From Prochlorococcus sp. AG-347-E23 (GTDB lineage: Bacteria > Cyanobacteriota > Cyanobacteriia > PCC-6307 > Cyanobiaceae), in the NCBI GenBank assembly GCA_003281685.1, contig QCBH01000002.1, positions 62,001 through 126,000 on the forward strand: a stretch of DNA of 64,000 bases, given 5' to 3'. The stretch's first letter is position 1. Each line of letters opens with the position of its first letter. Positions 1-18,800 of the stretch are shown here, piece by piece. The notes beneath the pieces are model-generated. The model did no database searches. It saw nothing but the letters and a program-made list of their open reading frames with translations, and had not been told where the DNA came from. A program made the translations under genes and the position numbers.

Positions 1-3542
<3,542 letters not shown>

Positions 3543-3549
3543 TTAAAGA

Positions 3550-5460
<1,911 letters not shown>

Positions 5461-5491
5461 CTAATTTAAATTAAAAGGTTTTAATGAGTAT

Positions 5492-8400
5492 TTAATCTTC
5501 CTCATATTCAGAGGTTCCGAGTGATTCGTAAGTCGGTCTTGATGGAGTATTTCTTCTCGGATTGATATCCTGCATTAAATCTACTTCTTTTCCTTCATCT
5601 GTATAAACTCCTATATCCAAACCTAGAGATTGTAGTTCCCTCATAAGAACTTTAAATGACTCGGGAGTACCTGGCCTTGGGATCGGCTTACCTTTTACGA
5701 TTGCATTAAGCGCTTCATTTCTTCCCTGCATGTCATCAGATTTAACTGTTAACAATTCCTGAAGAGTATAAGCAGCTCCATAAGCTTCAAGAGCCCACAC
5801 TTCCATTTCTCCAAGCCTTTGTCCACCTTGCTGAGCTTTACCACCCAATGGTTGCTGTGTAACCAAGGAGTAAGGACCAGTAGATCTTGCATGGATTTTA
5901 TCATCAACCAAATGGACTAATTTGAGGAAGTGAGAGTATCCCACCGCAACTGGCTGATCGAAGGGTTCCCCTGTTCTGCCATCTTTAAGTAATAACTTTC
6001 CAGGATCTTCTGGATTGTAAACCCATGCTTTACCAGGCTGTTTTGAAGCTTCCTCTAAAAATGCTTGAACAGTTTGATGTGATTTTTCAGCTCCATACAT
6101 TTCATCAAATGGAACAACTTTAACCCGGCAATTTAAGTTAGAGGCTGCCCAGCCCATCAATAATTCAAAAACTTGGCCTACATTCATCCTACTTGGCACT
6201 CCTAAAGGATTAAGAACTATGTCTACAGGCGTTCCATCAGGTAAATAGGGCATATCTTCCCTTGGTAAAATTCTGCTAATAATTCCTTTATTTCCATGCC
6301 TCCCAGCCATTTTGTCACCCACTTGAATTTTCCTTCTCTGAGCCACGTAAACTCTAACAACCATGTTGGCTCCTGGAGGTAATTCATCACCTTGTTCTCT
6401 GGTATAAATGCGAACATCCAAAACCCTTCCTTTTTCAGTTTTAGGTACTCTGAGGGAATTGTCTCTCACATCTCGAGCTTTTTCACCGAAAATAGCTCGT
6501 AATAGTTTTTCTTCAGGTGGTTGGTCTGATTCACCTTTTGGTGTTACTTTTCCTACAAGGATATCTCCACTCTCAACAAAAGCACCAATCCTAATAATTC
6601 CCATCTCATCAAGATTATTCAGGCTTTCTTCAGAGATATTTGGAATCTCTCTCGTAATTTCTTCAGGTCCTAGCTTCGTTTGTCTTGCTTCAATTTCATA
6701 TTTTTCGATATGTACTGAAGTATATAAATCATCAGTTACCATCCTCTCGCTCACTAGTATTGCATCTTCGTAGTTATATCCCTCCCATGGCATGTAAGCA
6801 ATTAAAACGTTTTGGCCAAGGGCAATCTCACCTCCTTCACATGCAGATCCATCAGCTAAAACCTGACCGGATATAACTCTATCTCCAATTTTCACGATAG
6901 GTCTTTGGTTGAGACAAGTATCTTGATTTGATCTTTGATACTTCTGAAGATAATGGAAATGTTCGTTACCATGCTCGTCTTTAACGACAATCTCATTGGC
7001 GTCAACATAAGATACAGTTCCATTAACTTTTGTTATGGGAACCATGCCCGAGTCTCTAGCAACTTGAGATTCCAAACCTGTACCAACTAAAGGACGTTCT
7101 GGCCTTAGCAATGGAACGGCTTGGCGTTGCATATTTGATCCCATGAGAGCTCTATTTGCATCGTCATGTTCCAAGAATGGAATAAGTGAAGTAGCAACTG
7201 AAATTACCTGAACCGGAGAAAGCTGAACATAATCAACTTGATGAGGAGGAACTTTTTCGAAATCCTGTCTATATCTGACTGGTATTAGATTTGCTATTAT
7301 ATTGCCGTCTTTGTCAGTTGCAACGTCTCCTGGAGCAACTCGACACTCATCTTCTAAATCAGCAGAAAGATAAATAGGATTACCTTCTTTATTAACTTTA
7401 CCGTTATTAACTTCCCAAAAAGGGGTTTCAATAAAACCATACTCATTAACTCTTGCGTGGGTAGCTAAAGAATTTATAAGTCCTGCATTAGGACCTTCAG
7501 GAGTCTCGATAGGACATAATCTTCCATAATGTGAAGGGTGTATATCTCTTACCGCAAAGCCTGCTCTTTCTCGAGTTAAACCCCCAGGACCTAATGCTGA
7601 GATTCTTCTCTTGTGTGTTAATTCAGCCAGAGGATTAGTTTGATCCATGAACTGACTTAATTGACTGGAGCCAAAAAATTCCTTTATAGCAGCAACTAAA
7701 GGTTTGGGATTGACGAGTTGAGCGGGAGTTAGAGAATCTGTTTCTCCTACAGTCATTCTTTCTTTGATAATTCTCTCTAAACGGTTAAGTCCAACTCTAA
7801 CTTGATTTTGAAGGAGTTCTCCTACAGATCTAACCCTTCGATTGCCAAGATGATCAATATCGTCCAAACTAGCTCCGCCAATATCCAATTCAAGGTTAAT
7901 TAAATAATCAATAGTTGAAAGAACATCTTCATGAGTAAGTGTTCTCACATCGTCTGGTACGGTAAGTCTCAATTTTTTATTTATTTTGTATCTACCAACC
8001 CGGCCTAAATCATATCTTTTGGGATCAAAAAATCTACTGTGTAATAGCTGTTGTCCGCCGGAAACAGAGGGTGGTTCACCAGGACGTAACTTCTTGTATA
8101 GCTCAAGCAATGCCTGATCTTCTGAATTTATGCCTTCGTCATTAGCTGACTCAATTGAGCTTTGATAAAACTCAGGATGCCTAAGTTTATCTATCACATC
8201 GTTATCTGAAAGACCCATCGCTCTCATTAGAACATGCGCATTAATTTTTCTAGTTTTATCAACTCTTACATAAAGTAAATTATTTTTGTCAGTCTCAAAT
8301 TTTAACCATGCACCTCTATTAGGGATAACGCTAGCGTTGTAAGTTCTTCGACCATTTTTATCAAGTTCATCCTTGAAATATACACCAGGACTTCGAACAA

Positions 8401-8785
8401 TTTGATTAACAATAACTCTTTCGGCACCATTAATAATGAAAGTTCCTCTTTCAGTCATTAATGGTAATTCGCCAATAAAAACTTCTTGTTCTTTAATTTC
8501 GCCTGTCTCTTTATTAATTAATCTGCAAGTAACATACATTTGAGATGCAAATGTAGCATCTCTTCTTTTAGCTTCCTCGACATCATGTCTAGGTCTCTTT
8601 AACCTATACTCTTCACCAATAAAATGTAGTTCTAATTTACCTGTGTAATCAGATATGGGAGAAAAATTTTGTAGTTCTTCTATTAAACCCTTTTCCAAAA
8701 ACCATTTAAAGCTTGCTCTTTGTACTTCTACTAAATCTGGTAGATAAGTAGCCGTTTTTGCTACCTGTAAAGCGCTACTGCTCAT
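5492..8785 (-). CDS. rpoB: RNA polymerase beta subunit
   Basis: RpoB, 1,097 residues, normal for cyanobacteria. Together with RpoC1 it forms the catalytic cleft. Visible blocks include the rifampicin-region motif [18 protein letters not shown], the [19 protein letters not shown] block, and the late [12 protein letters not shown] motif near residue 830. The C-terminus has the conserved [21 protein letters not shown] segment that contacts beta'. It is preceded by a 232-base gap after tatD, the largest gap in this gene string, so a promoter of its own is possible as well as readthrough from rpsT-tatD. Confidence 0.98.
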   Translation of the reverse strand: MSSSALQVAKTATYLPDLVEVQRASFKWFLEKGLIEELQNFSPISDYTGKLELHFIGEEYRLKRPRHDVEEAKRRDATFASQMYVTCRLINKETGEIKEQEVFIGELPLMTERGTFIINGAERVIVNQIVRSPGVYFKDELDKNGRRTYNASVIPNRGAWLKFETDKNNLLYVRVDKTRKINAHVLMRAMGLSDNDVIDKLRHPEFYQSSIESANDEGINSEDQALLELYKKLRPGEPPSVSGGQQLLHSRFFDPKRYDLGRVGRYKINKKLRLTVPDDVRTLTHEDVLSTIDYLINLELDIGGASLDDIDHLGNRRVRSVGELLQNQVRVGLNRLERIIKERMTVGETDSLTPAQLVNPKPLVAAIKEFFGSSQLSQFMDQTNPLAELTHKRRISALGPGGLTRERAGFAVRDIHPSHYGRLCPIETPEGPNAGLINSLATHARVNEYGFIETPFWEVNNGKVNKEGNPIYLSADLEDECRVAPGDVATDKDGNIIANLIPVRYRQDFEKVPPHQVDYVQLSPVQVISVATSLIPFLEHDDANRALMGSNMQRQAVPLLRPERPLVGTGLESQVARDSGMVPITKVNGTVSYVDANEIVVKDEHGNEHFHYLQKYQRSNQDTCLNQRPIVKIGDRVISGQVLADGSACEGGEIALGQNVLIAYMPWEGYNYEDAILVSERMVTDDLYTSVHIEKYEIEARQTKLGPEEITREIPNISEESLNNLDEMGIIRIGAFVESGDILVGKVTPKGESDQPPEEKLLRAIFGEKARDVRDNSLRVPKTEKGRVLDVRIYTREQGDELPPGANMVVRVYVAQRRKIQVGDKMAGRHGNKGIISRILPREDMPYLPDGTPVDIVLNPLGVPSRMNVGQVFELLMGWAASNLNCRVKVVPFDEMYGAEKSHQTVQAFLEEASKQPGKAWVYNPEDPGKLLLKDGRTGEPFDQPVAVGYSHFLKLVHLVDDKIHARSTGPYSLVTQQPLGGKAQQGGQRLGEMEVWALEAYGAAYTLQELLTVKSDDMQGRNEALNAIVKGKPIPRPGTPESFKVLMRELQSLGLDIGVYTDEGKEVDLMQDINPRRNTPSRPTYESLGTSEYEED

Positions 8786-9017
8786 CCAAGAAACCTGCGA
8801 TTTTGTGAGATTTATTATTTACTCTTAATCTACTCAATATTTAGTTCTTTAACTTATCACTTAAAATAAAATCATCTATTAAATCTCGATTTCAACAAAA
8901 AATCGATTTTGTAAAGAATTAAACTCTGCTTAATGCTGATGAATCATTAACTGTGTAAGTTAAAGCTAAAAAATTAAGGAAAATTTCAAGTAATTCCTTA
9001 TATTAACAGCTGCAATG
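8786..9017. other. intergenic leader between tatD and rpoB
   Basis: This 232-base AT-rich gap has no convincing ORF on either strand. It contains the self-complementary 12-mer AAAATCGATTTT inside a weak inverted repeat on the minus strand (near 8893-8912), followed by a short T run. It could be an rpoB leader element or a weak terminator after tatD. No consensus promoter stood out. Confidence 0.35.
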
Positions 9018-9812
9018 TCAAATTAACAAGTCAAATTTAAACAAATCTTCAGCATTCTTAGATGACTCTTTAGCAATTGTTAATAATTCAGTAGATCTTA
9101 AATCTGCCATAAAATTAGCAACATTTTCAACAAATGCAGGTTCATTTCTTTTACCTCTATGAGGGATAGGTGCTAAAAATGGTGAGTCAGTTTCAATAAG
9201 ATATTTATCATTTGGAACTATTTTGGCACACTTATGAATTTCATGTGCTTTTGGAAAAGTTACTATTCCACTAAAACTTATGTAAAATCCAAGATCCAAG
9301 AATTGCATCATTTCTTTTGGGGTTCCCGTCCAACAATGAAGTACACCATCGGGACATTTTCCTTTTTTAGAGAGATCATTACATATCTCAATCATTTCAT
9401 TTGCAGCATCTCTGCAATGGATAATTACAGGCAACTTTAGTTCATAAGCTAACTCCATTTGAGGAATAAGTGCTTCAATTTGCTGAGTTTTATTTTCATT
9501 TTTAAAAAAATCCAAGCCTAATTCCCCAATAGCTACAACTCTTCTATCTTCTTGAGCTGATTTTCTTAAAATAGATTTTGAACTTGGTTCCCATTTTTTT
9601 GCTTCTAACGGATGCAAACCAACTGAATAGTAAATTTCATTAAATTCATGAGATATTTTTTTTAACTTTGGAATTTCTGTTAATTCACAACAAGCATGAA
9701 CTAATTTTTTTACACCTCTTGAACGCAATCTTAAAACAACATCCTCAAGATCTTTCTCAAAATTTTCAAATATTAAGTGACAGTGGGAATCAATGAGTTC
9801 AATATCGCTCAT
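9018..9812 (-). CDS. tatD: TatD-family metal-dependent DNase
   Basis: A 264-residue TatD-type amidohydrolase-fold hydrolase, a metal-dependent nuclease family. The N-terminal metal motif is DSHCHL (residues about 8-13). The other metal-site signatures are present in order: GELGLDF, VIHCRDA, LHCWTG, and ETDSPFLAP near the C-terminus. It lies between rpsT and rpoB, the arrangement usually seen in cyanobacteria. It starts 17 bases after the rpsT stop, implying cotranscription. Its cellular substrate is not shown by the sequence. Confidence 0.93.
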   Translation of the reverse strand: MSDIELIDSHCHLIFENFEKDLEDVVLRLRSRGVKKLVHACCELTEIPKLKKISHEFNEIYYSVGLHPLEAKKWEPSSKSILRKSAQEDRRVVAIGELGLDFFKNENKTQQIEALIPQMELAYELKLPVIIHCRDAANEMIEICNDLSKKGKCPDGVLHCWTGTPKEMMQFLDLGFYISFSGIVTFPKAHEIHKCAKIVPNDKYLIETDSPFLAPIPHRGKRNEPAFVENVANFMADLRSTELLTIAKESSKNAEDLFKFDLLI

Positions 9813-9829
9813 AATCTTAAACTGCCTTT

Positions 9830-10123
9830 TTATTTTGTGATAAGGGTAGTTTTTACAAGATTATTAATTTTCGATTTTCTATTAGCCCCATTATTCTTGT
9901 GAAGAACATTTTTTTTAACGGCTTTATCAATTAGACTAAAAGCCTTATTAAGACTTGCTTTGACAAGATTTTTATTTTCATCATTTGGCTCTTTTTTATA
10001 TTTTTCGCAATTTTCTAAAGTTTTTTTAGTCAAAGTTCTTACCGTAGATTTGTATGACTTATTGATTAAACGATTTCTTTCGGCAATTTGTATTCTCTTT
10101 TTTGCTGATTTGTTATTGGCCAC
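9830..10123 (-). CDS. rpsT: 30S ribosomal protein S20
   Basis: A 97-residue, lysine-rich, all-helical protein that binds 16S rRNA in the body of the small subunit. The N-terminus ANNKSAKKRIQIAERNR is the classic S20 opening, and the C-terminal helix with KKNVLHKNNGANRKSKI is conserved. It is the first gene of the rpsT-tatD-rpoB-rpoC1-rpoC2 string on the minus strand. Confidence 0.96.
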   Translation of the reverse strand: MANNKSAKKRIQIAERNRLINKSYKSTVRTLTKKTLENCEKYKKEPNDENKNLVKASLNKAFSLIDKAVKKNVLHKNNGANRKSKINNLVKTTLITK

Positions 10124-10149
10124 AGAGGGTACATAAATAGAAGATACTT

Positions 10150-10179
10150 ATCATAACAAATAAATCGACTAATAATCAA
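10150..10179 (-). promoter_or_regulatory. candidate sigma-70-type promoter of rpsT
   Basis: On the minus strand a TTGATT -35-like box (10174-10179) is separated by 18 bases from a TATGAT -10 box (10150-10155), about 25 bases upstream of the rpsT ATG. Spacing and -10 are good, but in such AT-rich DNA this is only suggestive. Confidence 0.35.
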
Positions 10180-10242
10180 TCATATATAATTTAAAAAGTT
10201 AATAAATTGGGTCTTGCGCCTTTCAATTTTAAAATTCAACTT

Positions 10243-11529
10243 ATGAAGATAATAAGTAATAAAAAAGAAGCTATTGAAGAATTAAAAAGGATTTCTACTC
10301 GTACTAATTCAGAAAACAATAATAAGGTAAATACAATCGTTGAAGAAATTCTTCATGAGGTGAAAATTTCTGGAGATATCGCAGTAGAAAAATATACAAA
10401 AAAATTTGATGGTTTTAACCCTGATCCTATGCAAGTGAGTGCGGATCAGATAAAAAATGCATGGGATGCGATCGATAACAATTTGAAACGCTCACTTGAA
10501 ATAGCTCATAAAAGAATTCAAAAATTCCATGAAAAAGAAATTCCTCAGTCTTTCACTATAAAAGGTGAATATGGTGATATAGTCCAAAGAAGATGGAGAC
10601 CAGTTAAAAATGCAGGGATTTATATTCCTGGAGGCAGAGCTGCTTATCCAAGTACAGTATTAATGAATGCAATACCTGCAAAAGTTGCAGGAGTTGAAGA
10701 GATTATAATGGTATCTCCTGGGAATAAAGTAGGGGAAATAAATAAAACTGTTTTGGCTGCAGCTCACTTATCAGGGATCAATAAAGTATTTAGAATTGGA
10801 GGAGCTCAAGCAATTGGTGCTTTAGCATTTGGTACAAATAAAATAAATAAAGTTGATGTTATTTCAGGTCCAGGGAATATCTATGTTACAACTGCGAAAA
10901 AACTCATTTATGGCTCTACAGGAATTGATTCTTTAGCTGGTCCAAGTGAAATTTTAATCATCGCAGATGAAACAGCTCAAAGCACTCATATAGCATCTGA
11001 TCTACTAGCGCAAGCAGAACATGATCCTTTTGCTTCATCAATACTTCTAACTACATCAAAGAACCAGGCAAAAGAAGTTTTAGAAGAACTTTATAAAAAA
11101 ATAAATGATCATCCAAGAAAAGAAATTTGTATGCAATCAATAAAAAATTGGGGGTTAATTGTGATTTGCGAGAATTATGAATCATGTGTTGAACTAAGCA
11201 ATAACTTTGCCCCTGAACATCTAGAAATTCTTAGTTTAGATTCAAACAAAATTCTTGCAGGTATAGATAACGCTGGCGCGATATTTTTAGGAAAATGGAC
11301 CCCAGAAGCTGTTGGAGATTATCTTGCTGGACCAAATCATACTTTACCCACATCAGGAAATTCTAGATTTAGTGGTTCTTTGGGAGTTGAAACTTTCATG
11401 AAAAATACTTCAATAATTGAATTTAATGAAGAAAGTTTAAAAGTTAATAGCCTTGATATTATTAATCTTGCCAAAAGTGAAGGGTTACATAGCCACGCTG
11501 ACTCAGTACAAATAAGATTTGAAGATTAG
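10243..11529 (+). CDS. hisD: histidinol dehydrogenase
   Basis: HisD catalyses the last two oxidations of histidine synthesis (L-histidinol to histidine) with NAD and zinc. The reading frame could be extended to a TTG at 10207, but the ATG at 10243 gives 428 residues, the normal length, starting [10 protein letters not shown]. Conserved signatures are present: [42 protein letters not shown], the metal/catalytic AEHDPFAS region and NFAPEHLEI with its catalytic Glu-His. It overlaps the convergent rpiA by 4 bases at the stop codons. Confidence 0.95.
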   Translation: MKIISNKKEAIEELKRISTRTNSENNNKVNTIVEEILHEVKISGDIAVEKYTKKFDGFNPDPMQVSADQIKNAWDAIDNNLKRSLEIAHKRIQKFHEKEIPQSFTIKGEYGDIVQRRWRPVKNAGIYIPGGRAAYPSTVLMNAIPAKVAGVEEIIMVSPGNKVGEINKTVLAAAHLSGINKVFRIGGAQAIGALAFGTNKINKVDVISGPGNIYVTTAKKLIYGSTGIDSLAGPSEILIIADETAQSTHIASDLLAQAEHDPFASSILLTTSKNQAKEVLEELYKKINDHPRKEICMQSIKNWGLIVICENYESCVELSNNFAPEHLEILSLDSNKILAGIDNAGAIFLGKWTPEAVGDYLAGPNHTLPTSGNSRFSGSLGVETFMKNTSIIEFNEESLKVNSLDIINLAKSEGLHSHADSVQIRFED

Positions 11530-12239
11530 CTAGATTTTGAGGGTGAGTAAACCACTGGTGTATTGTTTTGAATTTTACCAACTAATACTTTATCTGTAAG
11601 ATCAACAAATAATCCATTTTCTAATACTCCGGGAATATTATTAATCGTCATTTCGATTTCTTTTGGATTCTTAATACCATCATTAAATAAAACATCTAGG
11701 ATGAGGTTGCCTTGGTCAGTAACAACTGGGCCAGCTTTTTTAGTAGCCATTCTTAATGAAGATTTGCCATTCATTTCTGAAATCACTTCCTGAACTTGCT
11801 TCCAAGCATTTGGAAGAACTTCTATAGGTAAAGGGAAAGATAGATTTAAGTTTTGTACGAGTTTAGTTTCATCAACAACAATCAACAATTGATCAGCTTT
11901 AGATGCCACTAACTTTTCTCTGACATGGCATGCACCTCCTCCTTTTATTAATTGAAATCCTGGATCAACTTCATCAGCACCATCAATAGCCAAATCAATT
12001 TGAGAAACAGAAGCTAAATCGATAAGCGGGATATCCAATTCAAGTGCTAATACTTCAGATTGAAAAGAAGTTGCAACACCTCTTATATTTTGAAGTTTTC
12101 CAAGACGAATTTCATCGGCGAGGCTTTTTATCATTAAAGCAGCAGTAGAGCCTGATCCTAATCCGAGAATCATGTCACTCTGTACTTCCCTTATTGCTGC
12201 ATCAGCAACTACTTGTTTCATTTGAGTTTGTGAATCCAA
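11526..12239 (-). CDS. rpiA: ribose-5-phosphate isomerase A
   Basis: RpiA, 237 residues, interconverts ribose-5-phosphate and ribulose-5-phosphate in the Calvin and pentose phosphate cycles. Sugar-phosphate binding motifs are clear: GLGSGSTA near residues 26-33, DGADEVDPG near 90, and [11 protein letters not shown] with the catalytic Lys/Glu pair. The gene ends inside the stop region of hisD (4-base convergent overlap). It sits 47 bases upstream of the HtrA-type protease stop on the same strand and may be read from its own promoter. Confidence 0.95.
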   Translation of the reverse strand: MDSQTQMKQVVADAAIREVQSDMILGLGSGSTAALMIKSLADEIRLGKLQNIRGVATSFQSEVLALELDIPLIDLASVSQIDLAIDGADEVDPGFQLIKGGGACHVREKLVASKADQLLIVVDETKLVQNLNLSFPLPIEVLPNAWKQVQEVISEMNGKSSLRMATKKAGPVVTDQGNLILDVLFNDGIKNPKEIEMTINNIPGVLENGLFVDLTDKVLVGKIQNNTPVVYSPSKSS

Positions 12240-12286
12240 AATCTTTTTCTCTAATGGTTATAAATTATTAAATTTCAATGGTTGAT

Positions 12287-13531
<1,245 letters not shown>

Positions 13532-13571
13532 TTATGTGTGAAAATAATCCTAAATAAATCTATAAATAAAT

Positions 13572-14039
13572 TTGAATAAAGAAAACAAAAGTAAGCTAGA
13601 AACTCTATTAGAAAAAATTGCTAATGAAAGGGATTTAGAAATCTATGGTTTAAATGTACAAACTAATCAAAATCCGATAGTTATTGAAATTATTATAAAA
13701 AAAACTAATGGGGATGACGTTTCCTTAGATGATTGCGCGCTATTTAATACCCCAGCATCTGACGAAATAGAAAAATCAAATCTTTTAAATTGTTCATATG
13801 TGTTAGAAATTAGTAGTCAAGGGGTCAGTGATGAATTAACCTCAGAAAGAGACTTCAAAACTTTTAAGGGTTTTCCAGTTAATGTTGAGTTAAACCAAAA
13901 GAATTCAAAAATAAAATTCCTGAATGGTTTGCTTTATGAAAAGTCTAATGATTATTTATTCATTAACATTAAAGGTAGGATAAAGAAAATCCCTTTCGAT
14001 GAAGTATTAAAAATTAGTCTTTGTACCTTAAAAGATTAA
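13572..14039 (+). CDS. rimP: ribosome maturation factor RimP
   Basis: RimP (YhbC/DUF150) is a 155-residue factor for 30S subunit maturation. The N-terminal alpha/beta domain and C-terminal Sm-like domain are recognisable; the centre has the typical [20 protein letters not shown] block, a variant of the family's LEVSSPGLDRPL motif. The start is a TTG at 13572 because no ATG lies in frame before conserved sequence, and the Shine-Dalgarno signal is weak. It heads the rimP-nusA-ylxR-infB operon conserved across bacteria. Confidence 0.88.
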   Translation: MNKENKSKLETLLEKIANERDLEIYGLNVQTNQNPIVIEIIIKKTNGDDVSLDDCALFNTPASDEIEKSNLLNCSYVLEISSQGVSDELTSERDFKTFKGFPVNVELNQKNSKIKFLNGLLYEKSNDYLFINIKGRIKKIPFDEVLKISLCTLKD

Positions 14040-14074
14040 TTACTTTCAACCATTATTCAATTTTCCCATCATAG

Positions 14075-15478
14075 ATGGCATTAGTTATTCTCCCAGGTTT
14101 AAGCAATCTCATTGAAGACATAAGTGAGGAAAAAAAGTTACCTCCAAATGTCGTTGAAGCAGCCTTGCGCGAAGCGTTGTTAAAGGGATACGAAAAGTAT
14201 AGAAAAACTTTTTACATTGGAGTGAACGAAGATCCATTTGATGAAGAATACTTTAGTAATTTTGATGTTGGACTAGATCTAGATGAAGAGGGTTATCGGA
14301 TATTATCTAGTAAAATAATTGTTGAAGAAGTTGAAAGCGAAGATCATCAAATATCTTTAATAGAAGTTAAACAAGTTGCTGATGATGCTCAAATAGGTGA
14401 CACAGTTGTATTAGACGTCACTCCTGAAAAAGATGATTTTGGGCGAATGGCTGCCTCAACGACAAAGCAAGTATTAGCTCAAAAATTAAGGGATCAACAA
14501 CGGAAAATGATCCAAGAAGAATTTGCAGATTTAGAGGATCCTGTTTTAACTGCAAGAGTTATCAGATTTGAAAGACAATCAGTGATAATGGGAGTTAGCT
14601 CGGGAATCGGCAGACCTGAGGTTGAAGCAGAACTTCCCAAGAGAGATCAATTACCAAATGATAACTATAGAGCAAATGCAACTTTCAAAGTTTTTTTGAA
14701 AGAAGTTAGTGAAATAGCTAGAAAAGGACCACAACTTTTTGTGAGTAGAGCTAATGCTGGTTTAGTTGTCTACTTATTTGAAAATGAAGTCCCGGAAATT
14801 CAAGAGGGTACAGTAAAAATTGTTGCTGTTTCAAGAGAAGCGAATCCTCCTTCAAGAGCTGTTGGGCCAAGAACAAAAGTGGCTGTTGATAGCGCTGAAA
14901 CAGAGGTTGACCCTGTAGGTGCATGTATTGGAGCGAGAGGCGCAAGAATACAACAGGTAGTTAATGAATTAAGAGGAGAAAAAATTGATGTTATTAAATG
15001 GTCATCTGACCCAATACAGTATATTTTGAACTCTTTAAGTCCAGCTAAAGTTGATCTCGTGAGACTTGTTGACCCAGAAGGTCAACACGCGCACGTACTA
15101 GTTCCTCCTGATCAATTAAGTCTCGCAATTGGTAGAGAAGGACAAAATGTAAGACTTGCAGCAAGATTAACTGGTTGGAAAATTGATGTTAAAAACTCAC
15201 ATGAATACGATCAGGAAGCAGAAGATGCTGCAGTCTCTGAATTAATCATTCAAAGGGAAGAAGAAGAGAATCTCCAGCGAGAAGCTGAGCTTAGATTAGA
15301 AGCAGAACAAGCTGAGCGTGCTGCGGAAGATGCAAGATTAAGAGAGCTCTATCCCCTTCCTGAAGATGATGAAGAATATGGACAAGAAGGATATGAGGAA
15401 GAAACCTTATCAGATAGTGATCAATTAGAGACTGCTCAAGATGGTGAAATATCCTCCAAAGAGGAGAGAAAAAGGTGA
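14075..15478 (+). CDS. nusA: transcription termination/antitermination factor NusA
   Basis: NusA, 467 residues, binds RNA polymerase and nascent RNA. Order of domains: N-terminal polymerase-binding domain (1-125), S1 domain (about 130-200), two KH domains (about 225-350; note [18 protein letters not shown] and [19 protein letters not shown]). An acidic, Glu-rich tail replaces the C-terminal AR domains of enteric NusA, as is usual for cyanobacteria. Its last bases overlap the GTG start of the next gene (GTGA), implying translational coupling. Confidence 0.95.
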   Translation: MALVILPGLSNLIEDISEEKKLPPNVVEAALREALLKGYEKYRKTFYIGVNEDPFDEEYFSNFDVGLDLDEEGYRILSSKIIVEEVESEDHQISLIEVKQVADDAQIGDTVVLDVTPEKDDFGRMAASTTKQVLAQKLRDQQRKMIQEEFADLEDPVLTARVIRFERQSVIMGVSSGIGRPEVEAELPKRDQLPNDNYRANATFKVFLKEVSEIARKGPQLFVSRANAGLVVYLFENEVPEIQEGTVKIVAVSREANPPSRAVGPRTKVAVDSAETEVDPVGACIGARGARIQQVVNELRGEKIDVIKWSSDPIQYILNSLSPAKVDLVRLVDPEGQHAHVLVPPDQLSLAIGREGQNVRLAARLTGWKIDVKNSHEYDQEAEDAAVSELIIQREEEENLQREAELRLEAEQAERAAEDARLRELYPLPEDDEEYGQEGYEEETLSDSDQLETAQDGEISSKEERKR

Positions 15479-15756
15479 TACGACAAATCCCTATTATGCG
15501 TATTTGCATTTCATGTAGAAAAACATATGACAGGAAACATCTTATAAGGATTACTAAAGATCATAAACGAGGTATTATGTTTCAAGAGGGTATGGGGCGA
15601 TCAGCCTACATTTGCAAGTCAAAAAAATGTTACTCAGATTCCAAGATCAAAAAAAAGCTTCAAAAAGCTTTAAAATCATCATTAGATCCTGAATTTATTG
15701 ATATTTTTGAAAAAGAAATTACAAGCTACAATGACTATCCCAATAAGGGAATATAA
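15475..15756 (+). CDS. ylxR: YlxR family (DUF448) nucleic-acid-binding protein
   Basis: A 93-residue basic protein of the YlxR/DUF448 family, always found between nusA and infB and thought to bind RNA. The hallmark RICISCRKTYDRKHLIRI lies at residues 9-26, followed by the GRSAYICKSKKCY block. The start is a GTG overlapping the nusA stop by 4 bases. The role is known only in outline for the family. Confidence 0.88.
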   Translation: MIRQIPIMRICISCRKTYDRKHLIRITKDHKRGIMFQEGMGRSAYICKSKKCYSDSKIKKKLQKALKSSLDPEFIDIFEKEITSYNDYPNKGI

Positions 15757-15803
15757 TTAAAAAAATCCTCTTAAATTTCGAAAAAGAGTACAAATCAGAT
15801 TAA

Positions 15804-18800
15804 ATGACTATCAGCGATAAAATCAGAATTTACGAACTTTCCAGAGACTTAAATCTGGAAAATAAAGAAATATTGGATGCTGCTCAAAAACTTTCAATTA
15901 CGGTAAAAAACCATAGCAGTTCAATTAGCGCGGAGGAAGCAAAAAAAATAAAAAATCTCATCAATAAAAAAAATTCAGATAAAAAAATACTTTCTATTAA
16001 AAAACCTTCAGTTAAAAATGATAATTACAAACAAAAAAAAGAAAATGAATCCTCAGTTATTTCCTCAACTAAGTCTAATCCCCTTAATAATAATTCAAAC
16101 AAAAAGCCATTGCTGATAAAACCTCTTAATAAACCGACAATTACCAAAAGTTCACAATCACAAGCAAATCTAATAAATCAAAATATAAATAGTAAAACTT
16201 CACAAAATCTCAACCAAGATAAAAAAACTTTCAGAAATAACATAACTCCACCAATAAAAAATCCTGCGAAAACCCCTATTCAACTAATTGCTAAGCCTAA
16301 AAATATTAATAATAATGTAAAATCTAGTGACTCTTTCAAGAGCATCTCAAGTTCAGGAGAAAAAAGACAAATATCAAATAAACCTGTGCAAAATCCCAAG
16401 AAACCTAATACAAAAAATATTAATAACAGAATGTCTCCCCCAGAGCTGGTAGGAGCTCCAATAAGAAGAAACGGGTCCAATCAGCCAAATAATAAGCAAA
16501 ACATTTCTTTTAAACAAACTCTCCCCAACAAACCTGGTACACCTATTAGACCTGGATTAAGAAACAAACCATCAGATCAAGGAAGACCTGGATCTTTCAA
16601 TAGACAAGCTAATACAAGTAGGACTGGTTCTCCCAACAGACCTGGCGTGCCCAATAGGCCTGGATTAAGAAACAAACCATCAGATCAAAGAAGATCTGGA
16701 TCTTTCAATAGACAAGCTAATACAAATAGGACTGGTTCTCCCAACAGACCTGGCATGCCCAATAGGCCTAGTCCTAAATTTAATGGTCAAAAGTCACCTG
16801 GAATTAGAAAGCCAGTATCACCTAATGAACTCTTACAACTTCAAAAAACTAACAAATCTGAGAATGACAAAAAATTAATAAAGAATAACGAAAAACAAAA
16901 TATTGAGACATCGAAGCAGAAGCCAAAAGCTCCAAATACTCGTCCACATGCTGCCCCTAATTCAAAAAAACCACCCCACAGATCATTTTCAAATAATTCT
17001 AAAAAACCAGGAAAGACAGACTGGGACGATAGCGCAAAACTTGAGGCATTAAGGAGCAAAAATCCCCAAAAACAAAGACAGAAAGTTCATATTATCGGTG
17101 AGAATGATGATTCATTAACATCTGAAACTAGCGGATATTCAGGCGAAAAAATTTCAATTTTATCAGCTAGTTTGGCGCGCCCTAAGAAAGAAAAGTCTGA
17201 TGAATCCAAATCTCAAAAAACTATAAAACAATTTAAGAAGAAGAAAAAAGAGACTACTAGGCAAAGGCAGAAAAGAAGAGCTATGGAGTTAAAAGCTGCT
17301 AAAGAAGCCAAACAAGTAAGGCCTGAAATGATAATCGTACCCGAAGATAATTTAACTGTTCAAGAATTAGCTGATAAATTAAGTCTTGAAAGTTCTGAAA
17401 TAATCAAATCTCTGTTTTTTAAAGGAATAACTGCAACTGTTACTCAATCACTCGACTTAGCAACTATAGAAACAGTAGCAGAAGAATTTGGAGTACCTGT
17501 TTTGCAAGATGATATCCAAGAAGCTGCTGAAAAAACAGTAGATATGATTGAATCTGAAGATATTGATAATCTAATTAGAAGACCACCTGTTATTACAGTG
17601 ATGGGTCATGTAGATCATGGCAAAACAAGTCTTTTAGACTCAATCAGAGAATCAAGAGTAGCTTCCGGGGAAGCAGGGGGCATCACTCAACACATCGGAG
17701 CTTATCAAGTTGAATTCAAACATGAATCTAAAAAGAAAAAATTAACTTTTCTTGATACTCCTGGTCATGAAGCCTTTACTGCAATGAGAGCAAGGGGCAC
17801 AAAAGTTACAGACGTGGCTGTTCTTGTAGTTGCTGCAGATGATGGTTGCAGACCTCAAACACTAGAGGCTATCAGTCATGCGAGAGCTGCAAAAGTACCA
17901 ATTGTTGTTGCTATAAATAAAATTGATAAAGAAGGGGCATCTCCAGACAGAGTAAAGCAGGAACTATCAGAAAAAGACTTAATTGCTGAAGATTGGGGAG
18001 GAGATACAGTGATGGTTCCAGTAAGTGCTATCAAAAAACAAAACATTGATAAATTACTTGAAATGATTTTATTAGTTTCCGAAGTGGAAGATCTACAGGC
18101 TAACCCTGATAGATTTGCAAAAGGTACTGTTATTGAAGCCCACCTAGACAAAGCTAAAGGTCCTGTGGCTACTTTGTTAGTACAAAATGGGACGCTAAAA
18201 TCTGGAGATGTCCTAGCTGCAGGTTCAGTCCTAGGAAAAATTAGAGCAATGGTTGATGAAAATGGTAATAGAATCAAAGAAGCCGGACCATCATTCCCAG
18301 TAGAAGCGTTAGGATTTAGTGAAGTACCCACAGCAGGAGATGAATTCGAAGTCTACCCTGATGAGAAAACTGCTCGAGCTATTGTAGGAGAGAGAGCAAC
18401 AGATGCTAGAGCCACAAAATTAGCTCAGCAAATGGCCTCTAGAAGAGTCAGTTTATCATCCTTATCAACTCAAGCAAATGATGGAGAATTAAAGGAGTTA
18501 AACTTAATTCTGAAAGCTGATGTACAAGGTAGTGTTGAAGCGATATTAGGATCGCTAGAACAATTACCAAAAAATGAAGTTCAAGTCAGAGTTCTACTTT
18601 CTGCTCCAGGAGAAATAACTGAGACAGATATAGATCTCGCTGCTGCATCAGGGTCAGTAATCATTGGGTTTAACACTTCATTAGCATCTGGTGCAAAAAG
18701 AGCAGCTGATGCTAATGACGTTGACATAAGAGAATATGAAGTAATCTATAAACTATTAGAAGATATTCAGTTGGCAATGGAAGGATTACTTGAACCTGAT

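Noticed and set aside
6408..6773. 121-codon plus-strand ORF inside rpoB
   Set aside because: Shadow of rpoB on the opposite strand; low-complexity Ser/Leu composition.
17876..18331. 151-codon minus-strand ORF inside infB
   Set aside because: It lies opposite the IF-2 GTPase domain, whose sequence is fully conserved; its translation is Ser/Thr/Ala-rich with no recognisable motif.
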